Assembly (NCBI RefSeq): GCF_900105475.1
Contig: NZ_LT629777.1
Span: 5,518,001 to 5,582,000 of the forward strand
DNA length: 64,000 nt
From: Pseudomonas asplenii
Lineage (GTDB): Bacteria > Pseudomonadota > Gammaproteobacteria > Pseudomonadales > Pseudomonadaceae
Direction: 5' to 3'
In this document: in pieces, positions 25,418-34,581 of the stretch
Layout of the letters: the number at the start of each line of letters is the position of its first letter
How positions within the stretch are numbered: the first letter of the stretch is position 1
Position numbers and translations under genes: made by a program
The notes under the pieces: generated by a model
The model's database searches: none
What the model was told of the DNA's origin: nothing
What the model saw: only the letters and a program-made list of their open reading frames with translations

Positions 25418-25996
25418 ATGCTAAATATAACAAATGGTACAGCGCGACAACTCCCCGCCGAGCTCATCGCGAGGCTCGGGTTATTTCGCTACAAGGTCTT
25501 CGTCGAAAAAATGGGCTGGCCTCTAATATGCGAGGAAGGCCTGGAGTGCGACGAATTCGACGACGAAGACACCTACTATGTTATTGCTCGAGATAAAAAC
25601 GGCATGGTGTGCGGCTGCGCACGAATGCTGCCGACGAGCAAGAACTACCTTCTCGAACAGATATTCCCAGGTTTAATGGGCGATATCCCGCTGCCCAAGT
25701 CAAACGACATCTGGGAACTGTCTCGCTTTGCCATCAACTCATCGGACACCGAAGCCTCTGCATCCAGTCATTGGCTGGATACCTGTCGCCTGGTGAAGCA
25801 AATCGTTCTGGTCGCCCAACACCATGAGGTTAAACGCCTCATCGCTTTTTCTGCTGTCGGTAACGAGCGGCTGCTCAGAAGAATGGGCGCGGATGTCCAT
25901 CGCGTGTCCAGCGCCCAGTTGATTGATGGTAAACCGGTAGTTGCCTTTTGGATCGAGATTAACGAGAAAACGATAAAAGCCTTGTCTGCTTATTAA
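25418..25996 (+). CDS. LuxI-type acyl-homoserine-lactone synthase
   Basis: A 192-residue AHL synthase that joins an acyl-ACP chain to S-adenosylmethionine. With the start at 25418 the invariant residues fall on the family numbering: Arg24, Phe28, Trp34, Asp45, Asp48, Arg69, Glu100 and Arg103 (FRYKVFVEKMGW, CDEFDDEDTYYV, GCARML, WELSRFA). The closest family flavour is Burkholderia CepI (LPAELIARLGLFRYKVFVEKMGW, GCARMLPT). An in-frame ATG at 25376 lies almost on the terminator and would spoil the numbering. The following seven genes run in the same direction with short gaps. Confidence 0.92.
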   Translation: MLNITNGTARQLPAELIARLGLFRYKVFVEKMGWPLICEEGLECDEFDDEDTYYVIARDKNGMVCGCARMLPTSKNYLLEQIFPGLMGDIPLPKSNDIWELSRFAINSSDTEASASSHWLDTCRLVKQIVLVAQHHEVKRLIAFSAVGNERLLRRMGADVHRVSSAQLIDGKPVVAFWIEINEKTIKALSAY

Positions 25997-26042
25997 GCGA
26001 AACGCTGGATGATTTTATAAAACCTAGATTAAAGGACTAACC

Positions 26043-26819
26043 ATGATTCTCTATCTGATAGGCGTTGCACTGGCGGTACTGGTTCTTGAACACATTATCC
26101 CTGGATGGAAGTTACCCAAGGTCAGCACCTGGTTCTTCAGGTCCATGACCCTCAATATCATTCAGATCGCGGTCGCACTCCTGGCCGGGGTTTCCTGGAA
26201 CAAATGGATGCAGGGTCACAGCCTGTTCCATCTCTCTGAAAGTTTCAGCCCGCTCGCGGCCGGCTTCTTCGCGTACTTCGTCAACACGTTCGTGACCTAC
26301 TGGTGGCACCGTTTTCGTCACGCCAACAACACGTTGTGGCGCCTGTTTCACCAAATCCATCACGCGCCACAGCGAATTGAAGTTTTCACCTCGTTTTACA
26401 AGCACCCCACGGAAATGGTCTTCAACTCGATGCTGGGCAGCGCCGTGGCCTATGTGTTACTGGGCATCAGTGTCGAGGCCGGTGCCTTCTACGTCATGTT
26501 CGCGGCATTGGGTGAAATGTTCTATCACGCCAATATCAGAACCCCGCACTGGCTCGGCTACTTCTTCCAGCGTCCGGAGATGCACAGAGTCCATCACCAG
26601 CGTGACCGCCATGAGTGCAACTACAGTGACTTTCCGATCTGGGACATTCTGTTCGGAACCTTTGAAAACCCCAAGGAAAACTTCGCCCCTCAAGGTTTTT
26701 CCGACAACAAGGAAAACCGCTTCGTCGAGATGCTGCTATTCAAGGACGTCCATGAGGCACCGGCAGCCATGAAAAAACCTGAACACCTGAATGAAGAGTC
26801 ATTAGTCAAACGCGGGTAA
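26043..26819 (+). CDS. Sterol desaturase / fatty acid hydroxylase-family diiron protein
   Basis: A 258-residue membrane protein of the fatty acid hydroxylase superfamily. Histidine clusters for the diiron site are HRFRH (89-93), HQIHH (103-107), His162 in YHANI, and HRVHH (181-185). Hydrophobic spans occupy residues 1-18, 34-50, 70-85 and 130-155. Such enzymes hydroxylate or desaturate lipid chains with O2. ATG 26043 follows AAAGGA, 46 bp after luxI. It is the first of seven genes trailing luxI, so expression is probably under quorum control. Substrate unknown. Confidence 0.88.
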   Translation: MILYLIGVALAVLVLEHIIPGWKLPKVSTWFFRSMTLNIIQIAVALLAGVSWNKWMQGHSLFHLSESFSPLAAGFFAYFVNTFVTYWWHRFRHANNTLWRLFHQIHHAPQRIEVFTSFYKHPTEMVFNSMLGSAVAYVLLGISVEAGAFYVMFAALGEMFYHANIRTPHWLGYFFQRPEMHRVHHQRDRHECNYSDFPIWDILFGTFENPKENFAPQGFSDNKENRFVEMLLFKDVHEAPAAMKKPEHLNEESLVKRG

Positions 26820-26824
26820 TTGAT

Positions 26825-28000
26825 ATGTTCTTGAATATTGATTCACGCCTGAGTCGTGACCTCTTGAAGTGCATAAACTCCGGAATCCCGCATGATGCGT
26901 TGAATGTGCCCAAGGAACCGGAGTTTCTCTCGGAAAAGATTGAGGCCTTGCGCGACCAGTACACGGCCCTGCGCAAGTCTTTTGGCAATAGAACACTGCC
27001 CGTGAGCAACTATCTTTTTTACATGATGCTCAAGGACAAATATTCAGAGTTTGACTTTGAGCTTCCGCTGAACTCCAAGGCCCGGGTGCTGACCAACATT
27101 CATGTGTTCAAGACCAAGGGACGCATACCTTCAATCGCCTCGTTACTATTGTCTGACGAGCACGCTGCGAAGTCCGCCGTCGAACTCAAATATACGAATG
27201 TCGAGCAAATCGAACGTTACGGTCCAGCCCTGTCGCAACTGCTGACCGACGGTGGCCTGATGCTTCCGACACAGACGTCGATGGAAGGTGTGATCGCACA
27301 GATCAACAGCAGCAAGAGATTGGCTCGGCGCCTGACCATCGTCAGTGCGATATGTCCGGACTACTCCTATGTCATGGATGCCGAAGGCAAGCCTCGTTAT
27401 ACCTTTACCCACGTAGGGGCCAAGCCAGGGCTGGCGGGGGAAAAGTTGCTCAAGGTGGACAATGCCTTGAGTGACTTCTCAAATGCCGTGGGTATTTCCC
27501 TGGAACACAAGCTGTTCGGTGGAGAGTTCGAGTACATTTCCTTTAACAGGAATGCGAACTCGGAAAGTGCCCGGGGCGAGTTTCTCGACAAGGTGTATCG
27601 TCAGTTACTGAGTATCGGCAATCAATTAACGGCACCTGCAGTCATCGGCTCTTTTTTTGAACTTTGCGGTGATGAAGACGGCTGGCACAAGCGCCATCAG
27701 GCGATCCTGCAGCGACTGCACTCAGGCGATTATGGACAGACCGGTCTATGTCACCAACAGATGGAGGAAATATTCGAATCCCGACGCCCACTGTACTCCA
27801 AATGGTTCGTGGGCCAGAGCGATGAAACCATCTGGAACAACTTCCTTTCGCAAGCGGCTGAATACGCGCTTATGGGAGGGATATTTCTGGAGAGCTATAA
27901 GGATTTTGTGGTCCTGGCTGTCGACCATTACAAGATGGAGCCTTTCTACTCCTTCTTCGGTCCGGTCGCTGTTTTATATGTGAAAACGGATTATCTATAG
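26825..28000 (+). CDS. Unrecognised 391-residue protein in the luxI operon
   Basis: A complete 391-residue soluble protein with no signal peptide. I cannot assign a family. Striking stretches are LTIVSAICPDYSYV, YTFTHVGAKPGLAGEKLLKVDNAL and GEFEYISFN in the middle, and ESYKDFVVLAVDHYKMEPFY near the end. The central ICPDY plus a glycine-rich GAKPGLAGE loop suggests a nucleotide- or phosphate-handling enzyme, but this is a guess. It starts 5 bp after the hydroxylase gene and ends 22 bp before the desaturase gene, so it belongs to the same transcript. It is the best candidate for the pathway-defining enzyme. Confidence 0.75.
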   Translation: MFLNIDSRLSRDLLKCINSGIPHDALNVPKEPEFLSEKIEALRDQYTALRKSFGNRTLPVSNYLFYMMLKDKYSEFDFELPLNSKARVLTNIHVFKTKGRIPSIASLLLSDEHAAKSAVELKYTNVEQIERYGPALSQLLTDGGLMLPTQTSMEGVIAQINSSKRLARRLTIVSAICPDYSYVMDAEGKPRYTFTHVGAKPGLAGEKLLKVDNALSDFSNAVGISLEHKLFGGEFEYISFNRNANSESARGEFLDKVYRQLLSIGNQLTAPAVIGSFFELCGDEDGWHKRHQAILQRLHSGDYGQTGLCHQQMEEIFESRRPLYSKWFVGQSDETIWNNFLSQAAEYALMGGIFLESYKDFVVLAVDHYKMEPFYSFFGPVAVLYVKTDYL

Positions 28001-28022
28001 GCGATGTAGGGATGCTGCCAAT

Positions 28023-29279
28023 ATGAAACAGGAACTTTTTAGCACGCGCCACACGAAATACGGGCACGGTATTGATGTGCGGGCAACTTATGAGCACTTG
28101 CCGCTTCAGGGGTTCTGGACCTGGGTGACCGGCAAGTCCGGTAACAGGAACCCGCCCAAAAGCGCCAAGGAAACACTGCTGAAACCGTGGCAATTGTTCC
28201 TTCAGATCAGTTGGGGCTATGCCGTATTCGTGTCCGCGGTTCTGCTCGGGAACACACTGCTGCAGTCGGACCTTCACTGGGCGATCAAGGTGCTGCTGTC
28301 GGTTCCCATGGTCTGCATGGTGGTCAACCGCCAGCGGGGCCTGCTGCACACGTTCCACTACACCATTCACGGTGCCGGCGTCGCCAACAAGCGGCTGGCC
28401 AAGTTCGTCTGCAAGTGGGTGTTGTCGATGCCGATCGTGCATACCCCGTGGAATAACTACATGAAGCTGCATGTCAGTGAACACCACAGCGTCAACACCT
28501 TTTGCACGGACAAGGATGTCGACCTTCAGTTCATGGCCGCCCATGGCTTCTACAAGGGTATGAGCGAGACCGAATACTGGACCCGGCTGGTATTGGCGCC
28601 GTTTCATCCGATGCGCATCTACGAGCACATAAAATTCAGACTCGAAGTCAACTTCGTCAAGACCGACACGCATGAAAGGATTAGTCGCACGATCTACTGG
28701 CTCTTGCTGCTGACCGGGGTCTATCTGTCCGGCTACATGGTGCCCTTTGCCGTGTTCTACCTGATGCCGATCTTCCTCGTCACACAGTTCTCGTCCTGGA
28801 TACAGCACGTCACCGAGCACCTGTGGTTTTCGGAAAATACCGAGGGCTTGCCCAAGTATGTTTTCTACGGTTCGCTGAGTTGGGGCCGCTTCTTTGGCCG
28901 CCCCTACCCCGCGCACTACAGCGGCTGGGCATTTACCTGGCGAGTCGTGAAGTGGGGATTGGCGGTCGTCTGCATCGACATTCCTTTGCGTGTTTTCTCT
29001 TTCATGCAGGATCTGCCGAGCCATGACTTCCATCACCGTAATCCGGGCGTGAACTTCTGGAGCATCGCCCCGGAGAGGGCAGCGAATGAAGCACTGGCCT
29101 CGCGGTTTGGCCCGATGACCGAGACATGGAGCATGACCGAGAGTTTCCTGATCTTGCGCGACCACCTTTGCCGAAATGAAAGCGATCCCTTCGGAATCAG
29201 CACCTGGTATCACACGAACAAACAGCACCTTGAGACAAAAAACGCGCGCCAGGCATCCGTGGCAGAAGCCGAAGTTTAA
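28023..29279 (+). CDS. Fatty acid desaturase-like membrane diiron protein
   Basis: A 418-residue membrane protein of the fatty acid desaturase superfamily. Histidine boxes are HYTIH (112-116), HVSEHH (150-155), HVTEH (262-266) and HDFHH (334-338). Hydrophobic pairs lie near residues 57-100 and 225-260. The family introduces double bonds or hydroxyl groups into acyl chains or amino-acyl substrates using O2 and a diiron centre. It sits in the luxI operon next to another diiron enzyme and a 2OG oxygenase, implying a heavily oxidised product. Ribosome site is weak (TAGGGATG). Confidence 0.87.
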   Translation: MKQELFSTRHTKYGHGIDVRATYEHLPLQGFWTWVTGKSGNRNPPKSAKETLLKPWQLFLQISWGYAVFVSAVLLGNTLLQSDLHWAIKVLLSVPMVCMVVNRQRGLLHTFHYTIHGAGVANKRLAKFVCKWVLSMPIVHTPWNNYMKLHVSEHHSVNTFCTDKDVDLQFMAAHGFYKGMSETEYWTRLVLAPFHPMRIYEHIKFRLEVNFVKTDTHERISRTIYWLLLLTGVYLSGYMVPFAVFYLMPIFLVTQFSSWIQHVTEHLWFSENTEGLPKYVFYGSLSWGRFFGRPYPAHYSGWAFTWRVVKWGLAVVCIDIPLRVFSFMQDLPSHDFHHRNPGVNFWSIAPERAANEALASRFGPMTETWSMTESFLILRDHLCRNESDPFGISTWYHTNKQHLETKNARQASVAEAEV

Positions 29280-29306
29280 TAACCACTCTTAACGAAGGAA
29301 CGTGAA

Positions 29307-29927
29307 ATGAACATTGTCGACGTCGCAAAAAAAGAATTGGCAAACAACGGCTCTTTTTACTCCAGTGTCACCGACTTCCTGTACAGCCAGGATGACTGGA
29401 ATGAGATCAACTCTATTCTGGCGACCCCATCGCTGCCGTGGGAGCAGGTCTATATCGGCGATGCCGATGAACTCAACGACCTGACAGTCGCCCGCTTCAT
29501 GACCGATATCGAAAGACCGACACGCGTCAATCAACCGCTCTCAGACCATATGATTTCGTTGGTGTGCAATGAAAAGCTGCTGGGTTTTGTCTCCAACCTG
29601 CTCGATGGCGAAGATTTCTACATTCGCCGCATGCAGGTCAACAAGATGAAAGATGGATCCTTCATCGGCAAACACCTGGATATCGATAGCAACCCTGACT
29701 ACCTGTATTCGATCGTCCTGCAGTTGGGCAAGCGTTTTGCCGGCGGCGAGTTCCTGATTTTCAACAAACAGGACGAACAAGTGAATCTCATTCGCCCCGA
29801 GTTGCAATCGATCGTGATCACCGATTGCTCCTTCCCCCACCAAGTTGAAGCCGTGACCGAAGGTGAACGGGTATCGCTGGTGTTTTTCGTGAGCAAGCAC
29901 GCAGAGAAAAATCGTCGGGTGGCGTGA
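29307..29927 (+). CDS. 2OG-Fe(II) oxygenase
   Basis: A 206-residue non-heme iron dioxygenase. The facial triad is His123-x-Asp125 in GKHLDID and His178 in SFPHQVE, and Arg188 of GERVSLVFF would bind 2-oxoglutarate. This fits the prolyl-hydroxylase-like 2OG-FeII_Oxy group. ATG 29307 follows GAAGGAA. Position in the operon suggests oxidation of the same product as the two diiron enzymes around it. Confidence 0.87.
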   Translation: MNIVDVAKKELANNGSFYSSVTDFLYSQDDWNEINSILATPSLPWEQVYIGDADELNDLTVARFMTDIERPTRVNQPLSDHMISLVCNEKLLGFVSNLLDGEDFYIRRMQVNKMKDGSFIGKHLDIDSNPDYLYSIVLQLGKRFAGGEFLIFNKQDEQVNLIRPELQSIVITDCSFPHQVEAVTEGERVSLVFFVSKHAEKNRRVA

Positions 29928-29954
29928 TTTCACTGATTCAGGAAGTTGGATCTC

Positions 29955-32372
29955 ATGAAAACATCGATAAAAATAATACTCTATGGCGTGCTAGGCACAT
30001 TCGCCGTGGCGACCGCTGGCGTGATGTATGTGCTGCACAACATCACGCTGTCCAATGTGTTCGAAACCGGCGTCATAGAAGTACCCAAGGGTATTTCCGA
30101 CAAGGGCAGTATCGCCTGGGATGCCAACGCCATTGCGCACATCAAGGCCACCAATGAACGCGATGCCTATTTCCTGCTGGGCTACAGCCATGCCCGTGAT
30201 CGGTTATGGCAGATGCAGTTCAGCAGGCAGTACGCGAGCGGCACCCTGTCGGAAACCTTCGGCACCTCGACGGTGGAAATGGATAAATTTGCCAGGACGC
30301 TGGGCTTCAAGAAAAACGCAGAGCTGATTTTTCAGCAACTGAAGCCGCAAACCCAGGACGTCCTGCGCAGCTACAGTGAGGGTGTGAATTTCTTCATCGA
30401 CAAGTTCGGCGATCGGTTGCCCGTCGAGTTTTCGCTGACCCGCTCCGCAGCGCCCAGACACTGGGAGCCTTCGGACTCCGTCGCGCTGCACTTGCTGTTT
30501 TCCTGGACCCTGAGTTCTAACCTCGGCATGCAATTGCAGCGTCTGTCGCTGTCAAAAAACCTGAGCGTCGCCCAGATCAACGAGGTGTTCGCCCCTTACC
30601 CGGATAGTGCCCCCGTCAAGACCCGGGACTATGCCGCGCTGTACAACAATCTCGATGCGGCCGGCACCGGCCTGGCCCTGCTGGACAAGCTGCCGCCCTC
30701 GAATGTCGAGGGTGTCGGCTCGAACAACTGGGTGATTGCTGGCAACCATACCGTGACGGGTAAACCGATCCTGGCCAACGATCCGCACCTGAGACTGACC
30801 AACCCGGCATTGTTCTATCTGGCAGCACTCGAGACGCCCGACACTTCGCTCGTGGGTGCCACCTATGCCGGCGCGCCCCTCTTCGTGATCGGACACAACA
30901 GGAAGATCGCCTGGGGCTACACCAACACCGGCTCGTCCGTCCAGGATGCGTATCTGGAGAAACTGAACCCGTCGGACAGCACTCTTTATCTGTCCTCGGA
31001 TTCGACCTATCAGCCGTTTCGGGTGGTGCAGGAACAGATCAGGGTGAAGGGGGGAACCACGATCACCTTGCCAGTGCGCTACACCCGGCACGGCCCGGTC
31101 ATCAGCGATATCTACCAGGCCGCACAGCAGGCCATCAGCGGCAGGAAATCGGTAGTCATCGCTCTGGCCTGGACCGGACTGGATCCCAACGACAAAACCT
31201 TCGACAGCATCCTGGAGATCAACCACGCAGAAAACTGGCCGCAGTTCCTGCAAGCTTCCGCAGAGTTCGGCCTGCCTCCGCAGAACATGGTGTATGGGGA
31301 TACCGCAGGCAACATCGGCTATGTGTCAGCTGGCCGGGTACCCGTCAAGGCGCACGACAACGATCTCCTCGGCCAAGGCCCCGCGCCCGGCTGGGAAGGC
31401 AAATACGACTGGACGGGCTATGTGCCCGAAGCCGCCAAACCGCGGCAGTTCAACCCGGCCAGCGGCTACATCGCCACGGCCAACAACCGCATCGTGCCCG
31501 ACAACTATGCATTCAACTTCGGCCATGACTGGGTTCTGCCCTATCGCTATGAGCGCATCATGGAACTGTTGAAGCAACGTGCACCGCATACCCTGCAGAC
31601 GTCAGCCGACATCCAGCAGGATCGGTACTCGTCGTCCCTGGCCGATCTGTTACCGAAAATGATCGCGCCCATCGACGGCCTGCCTTCGGCGCCTGCGCAG
31701 TTGAGCCTGCTCAAGGCCTGGCGATTCGACTCGGATCCCGAGTCGGCGGCACCATTGATTGCAGCCTACTGGGTGAAGAACCTCACGCAGGCGCTACTGG
31801 AGCCGAAAATAGGCAAGGATCTGCTGGCGGCTGGCTGGAATCAGCGTAACTACGATGCGTTTCTCAACCTGGTCTTGAGCGGGAAAGCCGACCAGGGCTT
31901 CTGGTGCGGTGGCGCCGACAAATGCCAGCAGGTGCTGGAGGCCTCCCTGAACCGGTCGTTGCAGCAAATCCGCGACAAATATGGTGCTGACACCCGCGCC
32001 TGGAAATGGGGCAACGCCCATACCGCCGTGAGCGAACATGTGCCCCTGCACAAGAGCCCCATGGCCTGGCTCTTCGACAACCGCAACAACATGGGCGGCG
32101 ATAACTTTACGGTGAACGTCGGGCGCTACAACTATAGTGATCCGGCCAACCCGTTCAACACCAACATTGCGGCCACCTTCAGGATGGTGGCCGACCTGTC
32201 GAATCTTGATAACTCAAGCTACATCCTGTCCTCCGCCAATACAGGAATCAAATTCAACGGCTATGTCGATATGAACAGGCTCTGGGCCCGCGGCGACTAC
32301 ATAAAAATCCCGTCGTCAGCGCAGACATCCGAAAGCCACGCACTGACATTTCACCCAAACAATAAACTCTGA
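29955..32372 (+). CDS. Penicillin acylase-family Ntn-hydrolase (possible AHL or lipopeptide acylase)
   Basis: An 805-residue acylase. Residues 9-28 form a membrane anchor or signal. The alpha chain has NERDAYFLLGYSHARDRLWQMQ. Self-cleavage should occur before Ser256 in GVG-SNNWVIAG, giving the beta chain with LANDPHLRLTNP and the NMVYGDTAGNIGY stretch. The order is that of QuiP/PvdQ-type periplasmic acylases, which cut fatty acyl amides including AHLs. ATG 29955 follows GGAAG; a TTG nine bases earlier is less likely. Lying in a luxI operon, it may quench the AHL or strip a protecting acyl chain from a product. Confidence 0.9.
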   Translation: MKTSIKIILYGVLGTFAVATAGVMYVLHNITLSNVFETGVIEVPKGISDKGSIAWDANAIAHIKATNERDAYFLLGYSHARDRLWQMQFSRQYASGTLSETFGTSTVEMDKFARTLGFKKNAELIFQQLKPQTQDVLRSYSEGVNFFIDKFGDRLPVEFSLTRSAAPRHWEPSDSVALHLLFSWTLSSNLGMQLQRLSLSKNLSVAQINEVFAPYPDSAPVKTRDYAALYNNLDAAGTGLALLDKLPPSNVEGVGSNNWVIAGNHTVTGKPILANDPHLRLTNPALFYLAALETPDTSLVGATYAGAPLFVIGHNRKIAWGYTNTGSSVQDAYLEKLNPSDSTLYLSSDSTYQPFRVVQEQIRVKGGTTITLPVRYTRHGPVISDIYQAAQQAISGRKSVVIALAWTGLDPNDKTFDSILEINHAENWPQFLQASAEFGLPPQNMVYGDTAGNIGYVSAGRVPVKAHDNDLLGQGPAPGWEGKYDWTGYVPEAAKPRQFNPASGYIATANNRIVPDNYAFNFGHDWVLPYRYERIMELLKQRAPHTLQTSADIQQDRYSSSLADLLPKMIAPIDGLPSAPAQLSLLKAWRFDSDPESAAPLIAAYWVKNLTQALLEPKIGKDLLAAGWNQRNYDAFLNLVLSGKADQGFWCGGADKCQQVLEASLNRSLQQIRDKYGADTRAWKWGNAHTAVSEHVPLHKSPMAWLFDNRNNMGGDNFTVNVGRYNYSDPANPFNTNIAATFRMVADLSNLDNSSYILSSANTGIKFNGYVDMNRLWARGDYIKIPSSAQTSESHALTFHPNNKL

Positions 32373-32385
32373 ATCAAGGTCGTCT

Positions 32386-33120
32386 ATGAACAGACAGATA
32401 AACACTACGGATTGGGACCTGGATTACTCGGTTGTCGGCCGTAATTTCCCCGAGACCTTCAAGGTCAAGATCGTCGAGGACCTGCAACGGGGAATGCCCG
32501 AATACGACGTCAGACAGTATTTTGGCAATCAGCCAGGCATCTTCGACATCTACGAACATCTGGCGCTGGCCATCGACTCCGAAAGCGAACGGGTGGTGGG
32601 GATCATCGGAGCGAAAAGCCTTCCATTCGGCTCATCATCATTCCTCTATCTGTGGACGGCAATGATCGCTGATGAATATCGAGGATCGTCGCTTTTCAAG
32701 AAGCTCAATCAGTTCTTCCTGAAAAATGTCATTCAATCGATCGGATTGCCCCGCCTGATCGTGGCCAAGACCTATAACCCGGTGGTTTACAACATGTTCC
32801 GGGTCATGTCCTCGCGAGTTCCGTCTGCCCGTTTCTACCCTGATCTGCGCCTTGATGTGCAGGATGCCGAGATGTCGTCACTGGCGCTGGAGATCGTGCA
32901 CTCGCTATCCAAGGACCTGGTGCTGGACGTGAATACCGGGGTCATCCCGGGCGGTCAGAGCTCCGTCGCGCCCAACTTCTTCCCGAAGATGGACATGTCC
33001 AGCGATGAAGTCACCAACGCGCACTTCATCAGACATGTCACCTACTCCGATCAGATCCTGTGTGTGGTGGCACTGCAACCCGACTCGGAGTGGTTCGTCA
33101 AAGAAAAGATCATTCGGTAG
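32386..33120 (+). CDS. GNAT-like acyltransferase
   Basis: A 244-residue protein with a GNAT-like layout: VVGIIGAKSLPF as the central strand, FLYLWTAMIADEYRGSSLFKKLN as the acetyl-CoA-binding loop (RGSSLFKKL in place of RGxGLGxxL), and YNPVVYNMF further on. It follows the acylase by 13 bp and precedes a small membrane protein by 3 bp. I infer an N- or O-acyl transfer step in the product pathway. The acceptor is not predictable. Confidence 0.65.
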   Translation: MNRQINTTDWDLDYSVVGRNFPETFKVKIVEDLQRGMPEYDVRQYFGNQPGIFDIYEHLALAIDSESERVVGIIGAKSLPFGSSSFLYLWTAMIADEYRGSSLFKKLNQFFLKNVIQSIGLPRLIVAKTYNPVVYNMFRVMSSRVPSARFYPDLRLDVQDAEMSSLALEIVHSLSKDLVLDVNTGVIPGGQSSVAPNFFPKMDMSSDEVTNAHFIRHVTYSDQILCVVALQPDSEWFVKEKIIR

Positions 33121-33123
33121 CTC

Positions 33124-33531
33124 ATGCGAGTGAATAACAGATCCGTTCTTCTCTCGGCGCTGCCGGCGGCCATTTTTTATGGCGCGCTGGCAGCGCTATC
33201 CAATGCTGATCACGGCATCGGCGCGATGAGCCGGGCGGCCATCATCCAAGGCCTCATCAGTTATGGATCAACGCTCATCGCGCTGTCAGCCATGTTCAAG
33301 CTGGCGCGGGTGTTCACCCTTTGGCCCTTACCCGTTCGACGAGCAGTTGTGCCCTTGACGGTGGTAAGTCTCTTTACTGCCTTGTCGGCAACCCTTCATA
33401 TGAAAGCGGGTACGCCTAATGTGTTGTTGACGGTCGCCCCGTCATTTCTGATCGGTTGGGGGTATTTCACAACGGTCTATTGGCTCAGCGATTCGAAACA
33501 GCCGTTTCGGACACCTGGCACCCCTTCTTGA
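33124..33531 (+). CDS. Small four-span membrane protein
   Basis: A 135-residue integral membrane protein with four hydrophobic segments (VLLSALPAAIFYGALAAL, ISYGSTLIALSAMFKLA, AVVPLTVVSLFTALSATL, VLLTVAPSFLIGWGYFTTV). No family was recognised. It is the last gene of the luxI operon, starting 3 bases after the GNAT-like gene; a LysR gene converges from the other side 4 bp away. It may help export or immunity. Confidence 0.7.
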   Translation: MRVNNRSVLLSALPAAIFYGALAALSNADHGIGAMSRAAIIQGLISYGSTLIALSAMFKLARVFTLWPLPVRRAVVPLTVVSLFTALSATLHMKAGTPNVLLTVAPSFLIGWGYFTTVYWLSDSKQPFRTPGTPS

Positions 33532-33535
33532 GCGT

Positions 33536-34432
33536 CTAGGAACGACCTTCAATCCGGTCCAACCGCTCGCGCAGAAACTCGATGAACGCCTGCACCGGCC
33601 GCGACGCCTGGCGATGTTGCGGATACACCGCCGACAGCACCAGCGGCTCGGGGCGCAGGTCGTTCAGCACCGGCTCCAGCCGGCCATCCTCCAGCGCCGA
33701 ACCGACAATGAAGACCGGCAGGTAGGTGATGCCCATCCCGAAAATGGCCGCATCCCTGAGCAGGTCGCCGTTGTTGACCCGCATCCGCCCCGTGACATTG
33801 ACCACCGTCGGTTTGCCCGGCCCGCTGAAGCGCCATTGCACCTGACGGCCATGTCCGTACGGCAGGCAATCATGCAGGTGCAGGTCATCAGGCTTGAGCG
33901 GCGTGCCGCGCCTGGCCAGGTAGGCCGGGCTGGCGCAGTAGACCCGATCGATACTGGCGATGCGCCGGGCAATCAGCGTCGAGTCTTCCAGCGTGCCGAT
34001 GCGCAGCGCCAGGTCGTAGCCTTCGCCAAGCAGGTCCACCGGCCTGTCGCTGAGATCGACCTCGACGCTGACCTCGCGGTAGCGCTGCAAGAACGGCGGC
34101 AGCAGACACGCCAGGTGCGCCAGGGCGAACGACAGCGGCGCACTCAGGCGAATGGTGCCGCGCGGTTCGGCGGTCTGGCCGGCAATGCTCTGCTCCACCT
34201 GCTCGACCTCGCCGAGCAGGCGCAAGGCCGATTCATAGTAGCTCTGCCCCAGGGGCGTGACGTCCAGGCGCCGGGTCGAACGATTGAGCAGCCGCACCCC
34301 CAGGCGCTCTTCGAGTTGCATCAGGCGCCGACTGACGAACTGCTTGGACAGGCCCAACTGGTCGGCAGCGGAGGTAAAGCTGCCGGAATCCATGACCTGG
34401 CAGAAAATACGCATATCTTCGAAAGGGTTCAT
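33536..34432 (-). CDS. LysR-family transcriptional regulator
   Basis: A 298-residue LysR protein of the large CrgA/DmlR-like group: MNPFEDMRIFCQVMDSGSF, AADQLGLSKQFVSRRLMQLEERLGVRLLNRSTRRL, then LSAPLSFALAHL, YDLALRIG and HDCLPYGHGRQVQWRF. Start at 34432 gives the standard N-terminus. It is divergent from the esterase gene with a 149-bp gap and is its likely regulator. Confidence 0.88.
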   Translation of the reverse strand: MNPFEDMRIFCQVMDSGSFTSAADQLGLSKQFVSRRLMQLEERLGVRLLNRSTRRLDVTPLGQSYYESALRLLGEVEQVEQSIAGQTAEPRGTIRLSAPLSFALAHLACLLPPFLQRYREVSVEVDLSDRPVDLLGEGYDLALRIGTLEDSTLIARRIASIDRVYCASPAYLARRGTPLKPDDLHLHDCLPYGHGRQVQWRFSGPGKPTVVNVTGRMRVNNGDLLRDAAIFGMGITYLPVFIVGSALEDGRLEPVLNDLRPEPLVLSAVYPQHRQASRPVQAFIEFLRERLDRIEGRS

Positions 34433-34581
34433 TGTCACTCCATGGTTGACAGTAAAACGCTTTATAGCGGCTTTTTCATGTTCTGGCATCCCATTAATCT
34501 GTTCACACGTTGCAGCGACAGTCCCTGAGTCGGTCGCCAAACACACTGAATACAAATCAATCAAATCAAAAGGATTTCACC

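Noticed and set aside
26825..28000. Identification of the 391-residue protein as an isocyanide synthase (PvcA/IsnA)
   Set aside because: The family's FPxKSPN and SDGRVFxD-type motifs could not be found.
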